A stretch of 64,000 bases of DNA from contig OY282605.1 in the NCBI GenBank assembly GCA_958298945.1, positions 2,689,811 through 2,753,810 of the forward strand, read 5' to 3'. This DNA comes from Atherix ibis (taxonomy: Eukaryota; Arthropoda; Insecta; Diptera; Athericidae). The position numbers and the translations under genes are program-made. Numbering within the stretch: position 1 is the first letter of the stretch; the number at the start of each line of letters is the position of its first letter. Positions 1-11,371 of the stretch are shown in pieces. The notes under the pieces were generated by a model. The model did not search any database. It was given only the letters and a program-made list of their open reading frames with translations, and was not told the origin of the DNA.

Positions 1-1100
1 AGATCGTCTACCATAAGCATAACTAGGTGCACACAAAAAAATTCATAGTTTGTATGAATTTATTAAAAACTATAAAAAATCATCCAAAATTTATTCTTAT
101 TTAAAAATTCATTTTCTCAACACTTTTTAAGAAATTTTACTGCAATTCTCTTGCCTTCCAATAAAAAAGTTAAATCAGCACAGAATTGACCAATTGCATA
201 GTCGTATACAAATTAAATTACTTATGTATCTATCCCCTTCTGCTGACTAACTGACTAATGAAACGATGCATAGCTGTTCCGTTTACTCATTGCACATCAT
301 TGTGTCAAATCCATCTTTCCTTTTGTCGAAACGAATCGAAAGACAGCTTACTTCTCTCAACCAGCATAGCTCCGCCTACATCTCACATCTGAACTAAATA
401 ATGGCGAATATCCCACCTACGCCACGCTTGGAAAGAATAGTTTTCATTAAGCGAAGACTTTTCTTCTAGCAAAGACAAAAAAACAACGTAAAAATGGAGA
501 ATTTTTCTTCTAGTATTTTTGGAACTATAAATAACATCGATTAGTGTAATAAATAAATATTTTCATTAGAAAAGATTAAATGAATATTAAAATCAATATT
601 TCCGATGAATGTGCGCACTACACTGCTGCTGCGCATTTAACACTTGTCCGACCGTAAATACTCTCACGTAGCAACGCCCAACATTAATTAGAGAAGCGAA
701 AGCAGCGAACGCTATTGCCTTTCCATTTTTAAATTTGATTACGAAAAATTTTTCACTTTAGCTAAGTCTCTCCGAGAGTGATTGTTTTTATTTTTAATAA
801 ATAAGAGAACAAAATTAAGATATTAAAAGAAATTCTATTTTTGTGAACGTTTATTCAGTTGTCTGAAAGTATGCAATCAGATGTGATGGGGCGCAATGAA
901 TTTACATGAAAACAAGTCTAATTAAGACGTTATTAAAAAAAGGGGAATTATTTATTTTCTTATAAATTTGATTATTATTTGAATGAAATTCAGAAAGAAA
1001 AAATAAAGAGTTTTCTATTTTTTTTCTATTTTTTCTTAGATGAAAATTGATTGTTTTAGGTTAGGTAGCCTACAAATATGCAATCACATACGACAAAGTC
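1..1100. other. AT-rich intergenic DNA, no gene recognised
   Basis: No reading frame with recognisable protein similarity and no clear splice-site pattern was seen on either strand. The base composition is AT-rich with poly(A)/poly(T) runs. A slightly less AT-rich stretch at about 230-470 and 600-720 could be regulatory, but nothing specific supports that. Confidence 0.5.
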
Positions 1101-1109
1101 TTTCTTAGG

Positions 1110-3760
1110 GCCCAAGAGATAACCGGTAAAAGAAGAGATGAAAATAATACAGGTCAAATTTGAATCGCTGCGACGTGGCGCAAGATTTCGTCGATGTCGT
1201 CATTCTCAGTCCAGGTTGCGGATGATTCAGTGGCAAAAGGACCATTAAGGAACAGATGCAGGGGTCAGAGTCTGGTGTCACCTTGGGGAGAGTGGATGGC
1301 ATTGGGGACTTTGAGCATATAGGCGTCCTCTCATCATTCCCGGTGACCTTAATGCCTGGGCTGCCAAAAGGGAAGCAGGGTGACAAACCGAAGGAGGTGG
1401 GTGGCTATTGCTTGAGGTCTTCTCCCTTCTGGGTCTCGTACTGCTCAACCCGGGAGGGGAAATTACCTTTTCCAATGGGTGAAAAACAATCAATAGTGGA
1501 CCTCACCATCGCGAATGAGTCCCAGGCACCTCTCAGCGGGTATGCGGACATTATACTTATAGCTATTCTGTGTTTTATTGGTAAGTCTGCCAACGGGTGT
1601 GGTACAACGCCCACGGGGGGGGGGGGGGCTACTTAGAAGGCTGGAAGGTAAAGGCATTCGATAGAGAGGCTTTTCTTGCTGCAATGGAAGAGATAAGACT
1701 CACCGGCTCTGGTGAGTGCAAGGCTAAAGATCTAATGTCTCATATTGCAGATGCCTTTGATGTTGATTCCGAGGAGCTCTACGCGTGGACGTACACCTGT
1801 TTATTGGTGGAATTACGAGGTGGATGAGCTTAGAAAAAGGTGTAAACAGGCGAGAAGACTGTGCCAACTTTCAAGGGGAAAGTCTCAATACCTTTCGCTA
1901 TCTCAGCAGCATCAAACAGCAAGAAGAGAGTTGAGACGCACCATCAATGAGAGCAAACACCGATGCTGGAGAGAACTATGAGCCGAAGTTAGGATAGGCC
2001 GTATCAGATTGTTATGAAGGGTATGAGGGGGTACTTCCGTGTAGGCTCCGACCTGCCCTGGGCTGCTGGACAGAATAGTCACCGGCTTGTTCTCTTAGCA
2101 ACCAGTGTCTAGATGGAAGGGTAGTCCGAGGCCTCGCGCAGCGTTCAGATCCCACGATTTACCCAGAACGAACTCCTTCGGGCATGCAGGGAAATCGGTG
2201 ATAAAAGGGCATTGGGGTCTGATAAAAAGGCATCTGGGCTGTTGTGGCGCATCCTAACTAATTTTTGGAAGTGTTTAATACCCGTCTGAGCGAGAGAATT
2301 TCCCCACAACTTTGGAAGAGGTAACGTCTGGTACTACTACCAAAGGAAAGAGGGCCACTTAAGGACCTTTCGTCATACCGCCAAATTTGTCTTCTGGAAA
2401 CGGTTGGTAAAATCCTCGAACGAAGGGTTATAATGGCGCAGTACTTTACGAGGCAGAGGGTCTTATTTGCAGTCTACGCTACACCTTGGATGCTATTGAT
2501 TTGGTCATTGGTACAGCGTGTAAAGCTATCGTTATGACCCTTCAACTCAGCGAGTTGGGATCGTATTTTTGACGCCATGGCCTCAATGGGTGTTCTGGAG
2601 TACATAATCAAGATAATAGACGACTACCTAAGCAGTAGAATTGTATTGTACAGGATGAACTATGCAGAGAGATCACACAGGATCATGAGGGGATCCCACA
2701 GCAGTCGGGTCTGGACCCTCTGTTGTGGAATGTGATGGAAGGAGGAGGTGAGAATCATCTTTTTCGCTGACGATGCTGCTGTGGTCGTAGAAGTAGAACA
2801 GATCTGTAATGAGCATGTTGCTTCAATTTGAAGTTGGCTTCTAGCAGCTGGTCTTAGCCTTGCGGACCATAAGACAGAGGCAGTCCTAATCACGGGCAGG
2901 TAGAGAAGATTGCCTAACATCAGGTGACGTCGGGACCATCTTCAAAGTATCGAGGGGTGATTATTGACGCGAGGCTCCGATTTCAGGAGCATCTACTCTA
3001 CGGTGGTAGGAATGCTGCTGGAACAATGATGTTGGTGATAAGCCTTTAGGCAGAGCAGGAGGAACTTTTTGGCGACCGTGATAGGGTCAATTCTGCTGTA
3101 TGCTGCACCAATTTAGGCAGATGGGTTGATTAGAGGCACCTACATACGTGAAGTTGTCTCAGTCTACCGAAGGAGCGCCCTGCAAGTGACCTGAGCATTC
3201 TGTACGGTGTCTTACGAGTCCATTTGTGTTGTGGCCGGAATGAAACCGATCGAAATACTGGCAAATGAGCGGTAGAGGCTGTACCGCCGGAGAGGTCGGT
3301 GTGACGCTGTGGCGCGACCCAAGGCTCGTACGGAGGAAAGAAACGAGTCCAAGAGGAAGTGGCAAAATCGTTGGAATGATGCCACCGATGGCAGATGGAC
3401 CCATCGTCTCATCTCGGCGGTGGACCCTTGGAAAGACCGATCATATGGTGACGATGGTTACTGCCTATCCCAACTTTTGACGTGACATGGATGTTTTTGG
3501 GTTCACCAATACGGCCCTAAATTTGATTCTAGCCCAATCAAAGTGATGGATGGGGTGGTGGGGAGCACGGAACACGTGTTCTTTTACTGCGACCGATTCA
3601 ATGCGGAAAGAGAAGATGGTCAGAAGTGCGGTGGGCAACCCCTGACAGCGGAGAATGTAGTGGCCCTGATTTAGGACTGGAGAACGTCTTGGGATGCTTT
3701 CAATGTCCTTGCGACAACATTCCTTAGAAAAGTCAGCCTGGATGAGCGTTAGTATATTTA
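1110..3760 (+). mobile_element. Decayed R1-like non-LTR retrotransposon (endonuclease, reverse transcriptase and C-terminal pieces)
   Basis: Pieces of one ORF2-type polyprotein can be read in order on the plus strand, broken by frameshifts and stops. Around 1340-1380 the APE-type endonuclease motif reads IIPGDLNAWAAK, and at 1455-1535 it continues as LVLLNPGGEITFSNG and SIVDLTIAN. The linker typical of R1-clade elements (YWWNYEVDELRKRCKQAR) starts near 1800. The reverse transcriptase follows: GPLKDLSSYRQICLL and KILERRV near 2350-2430, and the catalytic motif FADD at 2763-2774. Near 3510-3610 is the C-terminal sequence ending EHVFFYCDRFNAERE, like the zinc-knuckle/RNase-H end of this clade. 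The 3' end is placed near the AT-rich 3745-3760. In this clade the protein copies element RNA into the genome by target-primed reverse transcription; this copy cannot be active. It is more GC-rich than its surroundings. Clade assignment (R1 versus I/LOA) is from motif style only. Confidence 0.85.
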
Positions 3761-4046
3761 TAATAAATTATTATTGATATTTGCAAATATGGTGACTTAA
3801 AAGCAGAAAAGGTTATGACAGAAGAACTCAACAAGTGCGTTCACAATTATGACAAGAACGCAACAAGTGCGTCGCCTCGACATCATGCAATCGAGTTAGT
3901 CTATTGAAAAAATGGCTTTTAAGAAAACTTTTCCAAATTATTATAAAAATTTCAACAAACCCACTTTTTTTTACTGTGCATTTTTAATTTTCTAACAAAA
4001 GAATTGAAAAAAAATGATAAATTTACAAAATCAATTTACAAACAAT

Positions 4047-4052
4047 TTTATT
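4047..4052 (-). terminator. Poly(A) signal of Gmppa (AATAAA, minus strand)
   Basis: The plus strand reads TTTATT, so the minus strand has a canonical AATAAA 41 bases past the Gmppa stop codon. That implies a very short 3' UTR. Confidence 0.6.
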
Positions 4053-4092
4053 AATAAATATACATCAATCTTCATTAAATAAATAAGCGTAC

Positions 4093-5861
4093 TTATAGTA
4101 TAATTTCGTTTTTAAAATTCCGTGTTAACTCTTTGTGCGGTAAAACGATTGAATTGAGCAGAATTTTCTCTGATGATACATTAACACAACAACCTGCCAA
4201 GATAAAAGAATTAAATAAAGAAAGACGCAGAAATTTATTAAATCTTTTTATACCTAAAATCGTTATTGACGGATTCAGTTTGCCTTCGCTATTGAAAAGT
4301 GGGGGATTTTCCATTTTCGCAAACGGTTTATTCGGATCCGGATCGCTCGGTGTACCCTCAACGCGTGCCCAACAACCAACAACGGAACCACGTCCAACTG
4401 GATTTTCAAATTGATTTATTTCGCTTCAATGCTAAAGCAACAAATGGAAGACAATACTAACTTATACTGTGCAGAATTAATGTGTGATCTTTGATGACTG
4501 CGTTTTCCAAAATGATTGACTCGCGGATTCGAACGCCCGGCCCAATAGTGACGCCTGGTCCTATCGATACGTTGGGTCCCAACTGGAAAATGTTTCATGC
4601 TAAAAATCATACCGACAAAAACATGACGCAACCGTAACTAACCACAGCTGTTGGATTAACGGAGGCACTTGGATGAATGTAGACATCAGGAATGATATTA
4701 CAGATCGAAGTGCCATCGTCGGTTGCATCTGACTTATTTCCGGCGTTCACTAGCCGTTCGGGATGGGTTTTATGATAAAGTTCTGTTCATTGCGGAGTAA
4801 ACAAACAATTTAATAAACGAAAATTCAACATGTTAGAGTGTATTCTCTTCTTACCCAAATAGTGACGATTTGCGTAGATTGCTGAGCCAACGGTTTTTAT
4901 TTGTGACCACCAATTCGTTACCTGTAAGCATCGGCCAAAAGGACTCTTTCGTCAAACAGAGAAATTAAATGTGTAAGAGTTTAAAATTTACCGGAAATGC
5001 GAATAGTTTTCCTGTGCCCGCAAGCGGAGTCAACACTTCATGTTCCAAATCGATATGGCCCCGATCACGACCATTCGTGCCGTTGTTGCCGTTCGCGCAT
5101 TCGCTTTCCCTCGCATGGTAGACAGCACCTATTTTCGAGAATACTTCCGTTGAACATACGTAGACGCCACAATTGATGAACATCGACACGTACGAACACG
5201 GCTTCTCAACGTAGTGCGAAACGATGCCAGACTGTTTATCGAACACTAGACAACCGTAGTGAAGGGACTGCTGACGAGTAGCCTCAGTGCTCATGATCGT
5301 TACATTCACTTCTCCCTCACGGGAAATGTGAAAATCGTACAACTCTTGGAGAGGAAAATCCGCACATACGTCACCGTTCAATACGAAAAATGCCTTCGGA
5401 TTACCGCTGCGTATCTGATCACGGAAGTGGTACATTCCGCCGGCAGTTCCCAGCGGTGTAAACTCTTGCAAGTATCTAAAATCATCAGTGAACTAACGAT
5501 AAGTATTGGGGAAGAAAATAACCTCGACAAATCCCCAATAGGGACAGTTACCCACCTAATATTGACGTTGTACAAACTTTGCATTTCATTGATGAACTGC
5601 TCCATCTGGCTCAAAGGGTAGTAGCCGATAATCAGGATTTCCTTCAGCTCCTGAACCCTGACACATGCCTCGATGTGATGCTGTATGGTCGGCCTTCCAG
5701 CCACTGGAAAAAGCGGCTTCGGCACATCCAACAAGAGCGGCCTAAACCGTGTGCCTGTGCCAAAAAGAAATCGTGTCCCTGTTAAATTCTATTTGTTCAA
5801 GCAAACAAACCACAAATTACCACTTACCCTTCCCACCAACCAAAATCACAGCTTTTAACAT
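4093..5861 (-). CDS. Gmppa: GDP-mannose pyrophosphorylase A (mannose-1-phosphate guanylyltransferase alpha subunit), 8 exons
   Basis: Exons on the minus strand, 5' to 3': 5828-5861, 5556-5754, 4992-5475, 4855-4921, 4643-4782, 4462-4582, 4254-4397, 4093-4193. All introns are GT-AG, the phases agree, and the total is 1290 nt (429 aa), close to the ~420 aa of animal GMPPA. The protein opens [18 protein letters not shown], the nucleotide-binding loop (residues 9-18). It continues [12 protein letters not shown] (22-33), [14 protein letters not shown] (78-91) and LNGDVC with the metal-binding Asp at about 113. A C-terminal left-handed beta-helix ([20 protein letters not shown] from residue 309) ends [16 protein letters not shown]. 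In animals GMPPA partners GMPPB, which makes GDP-mannose from mannose-1-P and GTP in the cytosol, and acts mainly as the feedback-sensing regulatory subunit. No frame damage is seen. Exon 2 has a second possible in-frame acceptor 24 nt upstream. Confidence 0.96.
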
Positions 5862-6894
5862 TTCCGATTTGTAAAATTAACTCGGCGAACCAACAAAATT
5901 TCTTATCTCTTCTCTAATCAGTCAGTACTGGTGATGGTGGTGACTAATAATAACAATGACATTCCGTTTAAGTGGCAAATATTATTTGAATAACACCGAA
6001 ATTAACTTGAATACCTAAGCGGGTTAGTTGGGATTTTATATATGAATAAAAAAAAAATTACAAATAGCAACAAAACTTGAAGGTGATAACAACTAGAAAC
6101 GGTAGGAAAATAATTCTGCACGTATTATCAGTAAACTGGCGTGGTCGGGACGAAGCAGCGCCCAAAATAAAGTCAAAAATGACATTTGTAGTCTCTGGAA
6201 TCATCCACAGATGGCAGTAGGTTTGAAAAGGGGCTTAAATAAAAATCGTTTCTGTGTTTTTTCAAAACCCTACAAAGCTACTCTGAATTGAATTTCTGAG
6301 CATTACAAATGTTTTCCCCCAAAACGGCATCGAATTAAATCATAAATTTTTATTGTATTTATTAAAATATATTAAAATAATTCGTTTTTTTCTTCTTTTC
6401 AAAAGAATTTGAGCATATTAAGAATAAATGCAAATAAAAATTGATTTAGCAAAAAGACTAGGAAACGTTTTGATTATGAATTTGTGTGCTTTTATTTAGT
6501 TTTTCATAAATTTCAACTGTTTTTCTGTATTAAGGTATAGCTTTGAGAATATCCCCTCCACCAAAATACGTCATAAATAATTTAATTATCCTAAAACCAC
6601 TAAAATTTTGTTTGTCTTTCGATTTACGTTTCTAAGGGCGACGAAAATGTCAAAGCAGCTTGTTTACAAATGGCTGCACGTTTTGCACTGCATATATTGT
6701 TAGTAAACAACAAAAAAGAGTTTTCATCTGATTATTCCTGAATCCGTCACTGTTTTGTGAATTTTTGGTAAAAATTTCAATTGGTTTTCATTAAAATACT
6801 AAAAGTTATCGAAAGAGTGTGTGAATTTGTTTTGAGTCTGCCGGGCAAAAGGGAAAATGCGAATGGTTCTGATTGGAATTGGAGTGGTTCGAAT
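5862..6894. promoter_or_regulatory. Shared intergenic region between divergent Gmppa and Cep89-like genes
   Basis: The ATGs of Gmppa (5861, minus) and the coiled-coil gene (6895, plus) point away from each other across about 1.03 kb with no other gene. Both 5' UTRs and both promoters must lie here unless there are unseen 5' UTR exons. The DNA is AT-rich, with less AT-rich patches at about 6130-6210 and 6640-6720 that are candidate core promoters. I see no convincing TATA box; the assignment is from gene layout only. Confidence 0.55.
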
Positions 6895-8596
6895 ATGGAA
6901 TTCGTAACAAGAGTGGTTGGTGACATGACTTCGAAATTACCGGTTCGCCGGAAAGCTGAACCGATTGCAGCCGATTTCGATGGAATCGTAGCAGCGCACA
7001 GTAGAGAACAGAAGCACCAACAAAAACAACGACGACCACGAACGTCTTCTTCATCTGCAAAAAAGGATATGAAAATTTATTCAGGGAATTTTGGCGGCAG
7101 TCGAAGTAGGAGCAGCGATGACCGTAGGGGGGCCAGTACTGTAAAAAATGAGATCGACTATTTAAAAGTTTTGGTAACGGATTTTCAAACGGAATTTTTT
7201 TTAACATTACAAGTGAACCTATTTACAAATTTTGCAGATTCAAACCAAAGACGAACAAATCGAAAAGTTGGTGGAGAAGATTTCCGATTTGCACAATTAC
7301 AACGACCAGTTTTCGGAAGAGAATGATCGACTGCGAACCGAAATTTCTGCCATCAATGAAAATTTCCAAGCATTAAGCAAGAATATTGAGGAGCAGGCTG
7401 AACAACAAAAACAGTGCGAACGATGCACAGAGCTAGAGGATATTCGGCTGCAGAAGGAGTCGTGGGATTTGGAGAAAAACAATTTGCTAAAGGGTCAAGC
7501 CGCACTAAAAGAGGACGTCGAAATGATGAAAACGCTCGTTTATAGACTCAATGTGCAAATCGAACGATATCAGGAACTGTTAAGAACTAGAAGCGCTGCA
7601 GATGAGAAGGATGCTAACGTACATCAATTAGAGACCGTCTCCGTCGATGGGGACGTTAAGCACATCAACTGGGGATCGGTTAGCACTCATACGCTTGCAC
7701 CCCTTCTGAAGGCGTACCAAGAAATGTTGAATGAAAAAGACGATTTGCTGTCGCAGCATGAATTGGAGCTGAACCGTTTTACTGGACAGTTCCGAGAAGT
7801 CATACAAGAAAACGAAAAACTCCAAACCGAAATGGAGGAACTGAGAAAAAGCAAAGACAGCTGGCTAGAGGAGAAGACCCGAACCCAAGCGCAGTTGGAC
7901 ATTTGTCGTAGTAAAGCGGAGCTGCAGACGAAACGCGCCGACATTGCCAAGGAAAAGTTAATCGAGGTTCTCCGATGCTATGAACAGAAAGTCCAGGCTC
8001 AGTCGTTGGATTTGGAACGACTTCAGGAGGCGTATACGAGAGCGAAATCCGAACTGGTATCACTGCGGAACCTCAATGCTCAGCCAGAGGCGGTGATCGA
8101 AAGCCTCAAAGAGTGTCAACGATTGTTCGAGGAACTTAAGGCTCAGCATGACAATGAAAAATCCCGAATTGCTGAAGAATTTGCCGAGTGTAAAAAGACA
8201 CTCGCTTCGGCTGAGGAGAAGGTGCTTCGATTGCGCGAGGAAAACGCCAATTTAAATTCGGTGATCGCCCGTCAGAAGCACACAGCCGATAGTCTAAAAC
8301 GCAAAAACACAACACTTCAACGACATTTGGAACGAACGAAAGATTCACGGGAACGTATCAAAGCTCGACTAAATACTGCCCTGCATTGGGCCAAACGTTT
8401 GGAGGAGAATCGGGAAAAGGTGAAAAATTCTTGGCATAATCTTAGAGAATTAGAGTCGTTGGTACAACGCAAAGACGCACAGATGCGTCATCTCCAAGCG
8501 GAGTATACCAACGAAGTTGAAAAACTACAACGTAAACTGCAACAACGCGAAGAGACAATCCGGACTATTCTCAAGGATCGAGCCAATGCCAATTAA
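6895..8596 (+). CDS. Cep89: Long coiled-coil centrosomal protein, probably Cep89 (CCDC123) orthologue, 2 exons
   Basis: Exon 1 is 6895-7173 and exon 2 is 7238-8596, joined by a 64-bp phase-0 intron (donor GTAACG, acceptor TTTTGCAG), giving 545 aa. The start is the first in-frame ATG; the frame is open upstream but has no other ATG. The first ~90 residues are low-complexity and basic (RRPRTSSSSAKK, SRSRSSDD). From about residue 85 to the end the protein is almost continuous heptad-repeat coiled coil rich in E, K, Q and L. One non-coiled insert, around HINWGSVSTHTLAPLLKAY, lies at roughly residues 225-245. Cep89 proteins sit at centriole distal appendages and in mitochondria, and are long coiled-coil proteins of this kind. 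Naming rests on overall layout, the WGSV insert and, from memory, the close Drosophila gene numbers of Gmppa and Cep89; a different coiled-coil centrosomal protein is possible. Coding status itself is secure: the frame stays open for 1.36 kb with good codon use. Confidence 0.8.
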
Positions 8597-8738
8597 TTTC
8601 ATTCTCGTTAAATACTCATTTATCTGTAAATATTGTTTAACTTTCATTTTAGTTTTCTTTTTTCAAATATTCCCGCTCACATGTTTAAGTTCAAAAGAAA
8701 AAGTTTGTTGTCCGTTGACTTTTGTCTCTTATAGTAAA

Positions 8739-8744
8739 AATAAA
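8739..8744 (+). terminator. Poly(A) signal of the Cep89-like gene (AATAAA)
   Basis: A canonical AATAAA lies 143 bases after the stop codon at 8596, followed by T-rich sequence. It is the first good plus-strand signal after the gene. Confidence 0.55.
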
Positions 8745-8759
8745 TTTATTACAGTTTAT

Positions 8760-10040
8760 TTAACTTACTTCAAATAATCGGAGTTTATTTTTTGCATTTA
8801 AAAAATTAATTTTGCGCTTAAATTTAAAAAGAAATTCTTTTCGGAAGCAATGGTGGCCAGATCAAAACAGTCTTAATCCTGTCAAATTTTGGTCATATAG
8901 ACTTGCTATAAGGCAGCTAATTTTAAATAGATTATTTTCTTTTTGAATTCATATTTATTCAAAATATTTATAGTATTTATTAAAGAAAAAATAAATTGTT
9001 AAGAATTTTCACTTAAAGTGTGAAATAAACAGAATTAAAAATAAGACTAAACCTTACAAGTGTTTGATCGAAAACTTTTTGTAGAAATTTCAGATAAAAA
9101 TAAAAGGTTTTTTTCTTCTGAAATTATTAATAATAACGTTTTTGGATTAATATTTTTTTTTTGCTAGTATTATTAATAATTGATAATTATTTTAATTTGT
9201 TTGCAGAAAATAATTTCAAAAGAAAATCGGTGAAAATTAATATTTCTTCCGTGTAAAAAAACTAAACATGCAAAATTTTGATTAAAATTGAAAGCTGGCA
9301 ATACTAAATTGTAATTAATTGATGTATTTTTATTAAAGGGCAGAGCCACCACCCACTATCGTTTACGCAATAGTACTCTTCACGATTGTACAAACACTAT
9401 AGCGAAAGTTCACCCACGCACACATTCATGTATGCAAAATTCAATTTATGCAATTCAGCCGGAATTCTTATCAATGCAATCGACCGACCGACCTATGTAC
9501 AGATGAATGTGCAGTGGTAGCAAAGGAGTAAATTGGGAGAGGAAGAAAGATAAATGAGAAAAAAGATCTGGTCGTATTGATAAGAGTGTATGGGAAAATG
9601 AGCTAAAGTTAAGACCAGATAAGAGAGAAAGTTTCAGGTCGTAGACGAAGTAGGATTTGTAGCTAACTACGAGGCGTGACACATTGGAGGCGTTTGTAGT
9701 AGACCACATTGCCTTCGTATCCGAGGTACACGCTGTTGAAAGCGATGCAAAAAGAACAAAATATCACAACGCCAACCTTAGGGTAAGAACACAATTCCGA
9801 CGTCAACTGAAAACTTTGGGTAAGAACCGCAGTTTCAACTGAACGAAAATTTAAGAACTTTCACAGTCTTGCAGAAAATCTTGTTTGTTGTTGCTGTTGA
9901 AGTGTTGCCATACATTTCGGCAGTAGTGTTGTTTGATAGTTGAAATCGAAATAAAAATAAGCTAAATAACTACAATATTTGTAGTTATATTTAAATATGG
10001 TATGAAATGTTATTTACAAATAATTAATTTTATGAAATGC
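8760..10040. other. Non-coding AT-rich DNA
   Basis: No supported gene is present. The part at 9340-9860 is less AT-rich and includes a short imperfect repeat of GGGTAAGAAC at about 9780 and 9819. An 84-codon open frame on the minus strand (9455-9709) is low-complexity and matches nothing I know. Confidence 0.5.
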
Positions 10041-10214
10041 TTAGATTATATTGTAGAAGAATTTGATAGGCCTCTGCACAAAAATTGTGGTCGAATTTTG
10101 TTGGCAAACCATTCGTAAGAACGGACAAACATGCAAAATAACAGAAACGGCGTAAATCATTGGGGGCCTGAAATAGAAATTTTTGATAACAGAAACGGCG
10201 TAAATCAATAATTT

Positions 10215-10575
10215 CAGGGTAGAAATTTTTAGTAGGAATTTTTAGTAAGAATTTTCAGTAGAAAATTTTTGTAAGTATTTTTAGTAAAATTTTCAGAATA
10301 AATTCTTAGTAAAATTTTCAGTAGGAATTTTCAGTAGAAAATTTTTGTAAGAATTTTCAGTAGAAATTTTTAGTAAGAATTTTCAGTAGAAAATTTTTGG
10401 AAGAATTTTCAGTAGAAATTTTCAGTAGAAATTTTCAGTAGAAATTTTCAGTAGAAATTTTCAATAGAAATTTTCAATAGAAATTTTCAGTAGAAATTTT
10501 CATTAGGAATTTCCAGTAGAAATTTTTAGTAGAAATTTTCAGTTGGAATTTTCAGTAGAAATTTTCAGTACAAAA
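10215..10575. repeat. 13-bp minisatellite (AGTAGAAATTTTC)n with variants
   Basis: About 25 tandem copies are present. The cleanest block (about 10400-10500) repeats AGTAGAAATTTTC every 13 bases. The flanks hold shorter or longer variants (AGTAAGAATTTTC, AGTAGAAAATTTTTGT). It is immediately preceded by two copies of AACAGAAACGGCGTAAATCA (10140 and 10187). Confidence 0.85.
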
Positions 10576-10864
10576 TTTTTTTTTTTAATATATCTTGTCA
10601 ATCGATCTAAATTTAAGTTAGAATATTTTTAAAATAAAAACAATATTTCGATCATGAAGAGGAAATACTATAGAAAGTAATTTTACTTCAGGTCTAGTAG
10701 GAAATGTTGGGCCTGATTGACTTCAGAACTGCTTATTTCATCGATACCAGCAAAAATTTTTTCAGTGTCGAGGTTTATTTTTGAATAATCGAAATTTTTG
10801 AATATGAGGCTCTGAAAACTCACATTGTATCGGCGACAAGTGACTGGATAGTATGCTTTTTTTA

Positions 10865-11270
10865 TCTGAAGTTGTCATTTGTCCGACTGACAGAAGGAGA
10901 TATCATTGCCGTCAATTGTGAGCGCTGTGGCAGTATGATAATCGACACTTTTTGGCCTGAGCTTGTGAATTTTTATCTGGACCGGCTCTTTTACATGGTT
11001 TTAACGAAACGGAAATGGCACCACAAGCCACATAAGACAAGAAATTTTGTTTTTATTTCGCAAAAAAAAAAATTTGCCAGATCAAGTAATTTCGAGATTT
11101 GATAATGTCAATTAGTCTCCAAGATTGTGTGATTTGACGCCGTTGGAATTTTTCTTGTAAATCTACTCGAAACATTTTGTTCACGCAGATAATCTTCAAA
11201 TTTTAAAGCATTTTAAAAAAATCGTAACGGTCTCTCCTGAAGACGGAATTTTTTTGGCCTGAACCTGAAG
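10865..11270 (+). pseudogene. Tc1/mariner-superfamily transposase C-terminal remnant
   Basis: Reading the plus strand across frames gives IIAVNCERCGSMIIDTFWPEL, then sequence corresponding to the RNFVFISQKKFA region. It continues as SRFDNVN, CDLTPLEFFL (about 11130-11160) and a stretch similar to LKHFKKIVTVSPED (about 11190-11245). The CERYRxMIxxFxWPEL and CDLTPLxFFLWGY motifs mark the C-terminal half of a transposase family widespread in arthropods. Several stops and shifts are present, so it is dead. The second fragment, at 47.85 kb, carries an upstream part of the same kind of transposase (PYKVQLTQELK). Confidence 0.75.
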
Positions 11271-11371
11271 ATTTTTTTCTGAACCTTTTGTGGTTTCAAC
11301 AAAACAGCTCAACGAGCCGCTATACAACACGACAAATTTTCGATTTATTGCATGGAAAATTACTAGAACTT

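Noticed and set aside
5259..5785. Plus-strand open frames of 120 and 68 codons across Gmppa
   Set aside because: They are antisense shadows of Gmppa exons 2-3, whose splicing and protein match are unambiguous.
6806..8348. Several minus-strand frames of 61-133 codons across the coiled-coil gene
   Set aside because: They are antisense shadows of a codon-biased coiled-coil sequence; no splice or start context supports them.
10200..10575. CRISPR-like or regulatory array
   Set aside because: Units are contiguous 13-mers with no spacers; it is a simple minisatellite in eukaryotic DNA.
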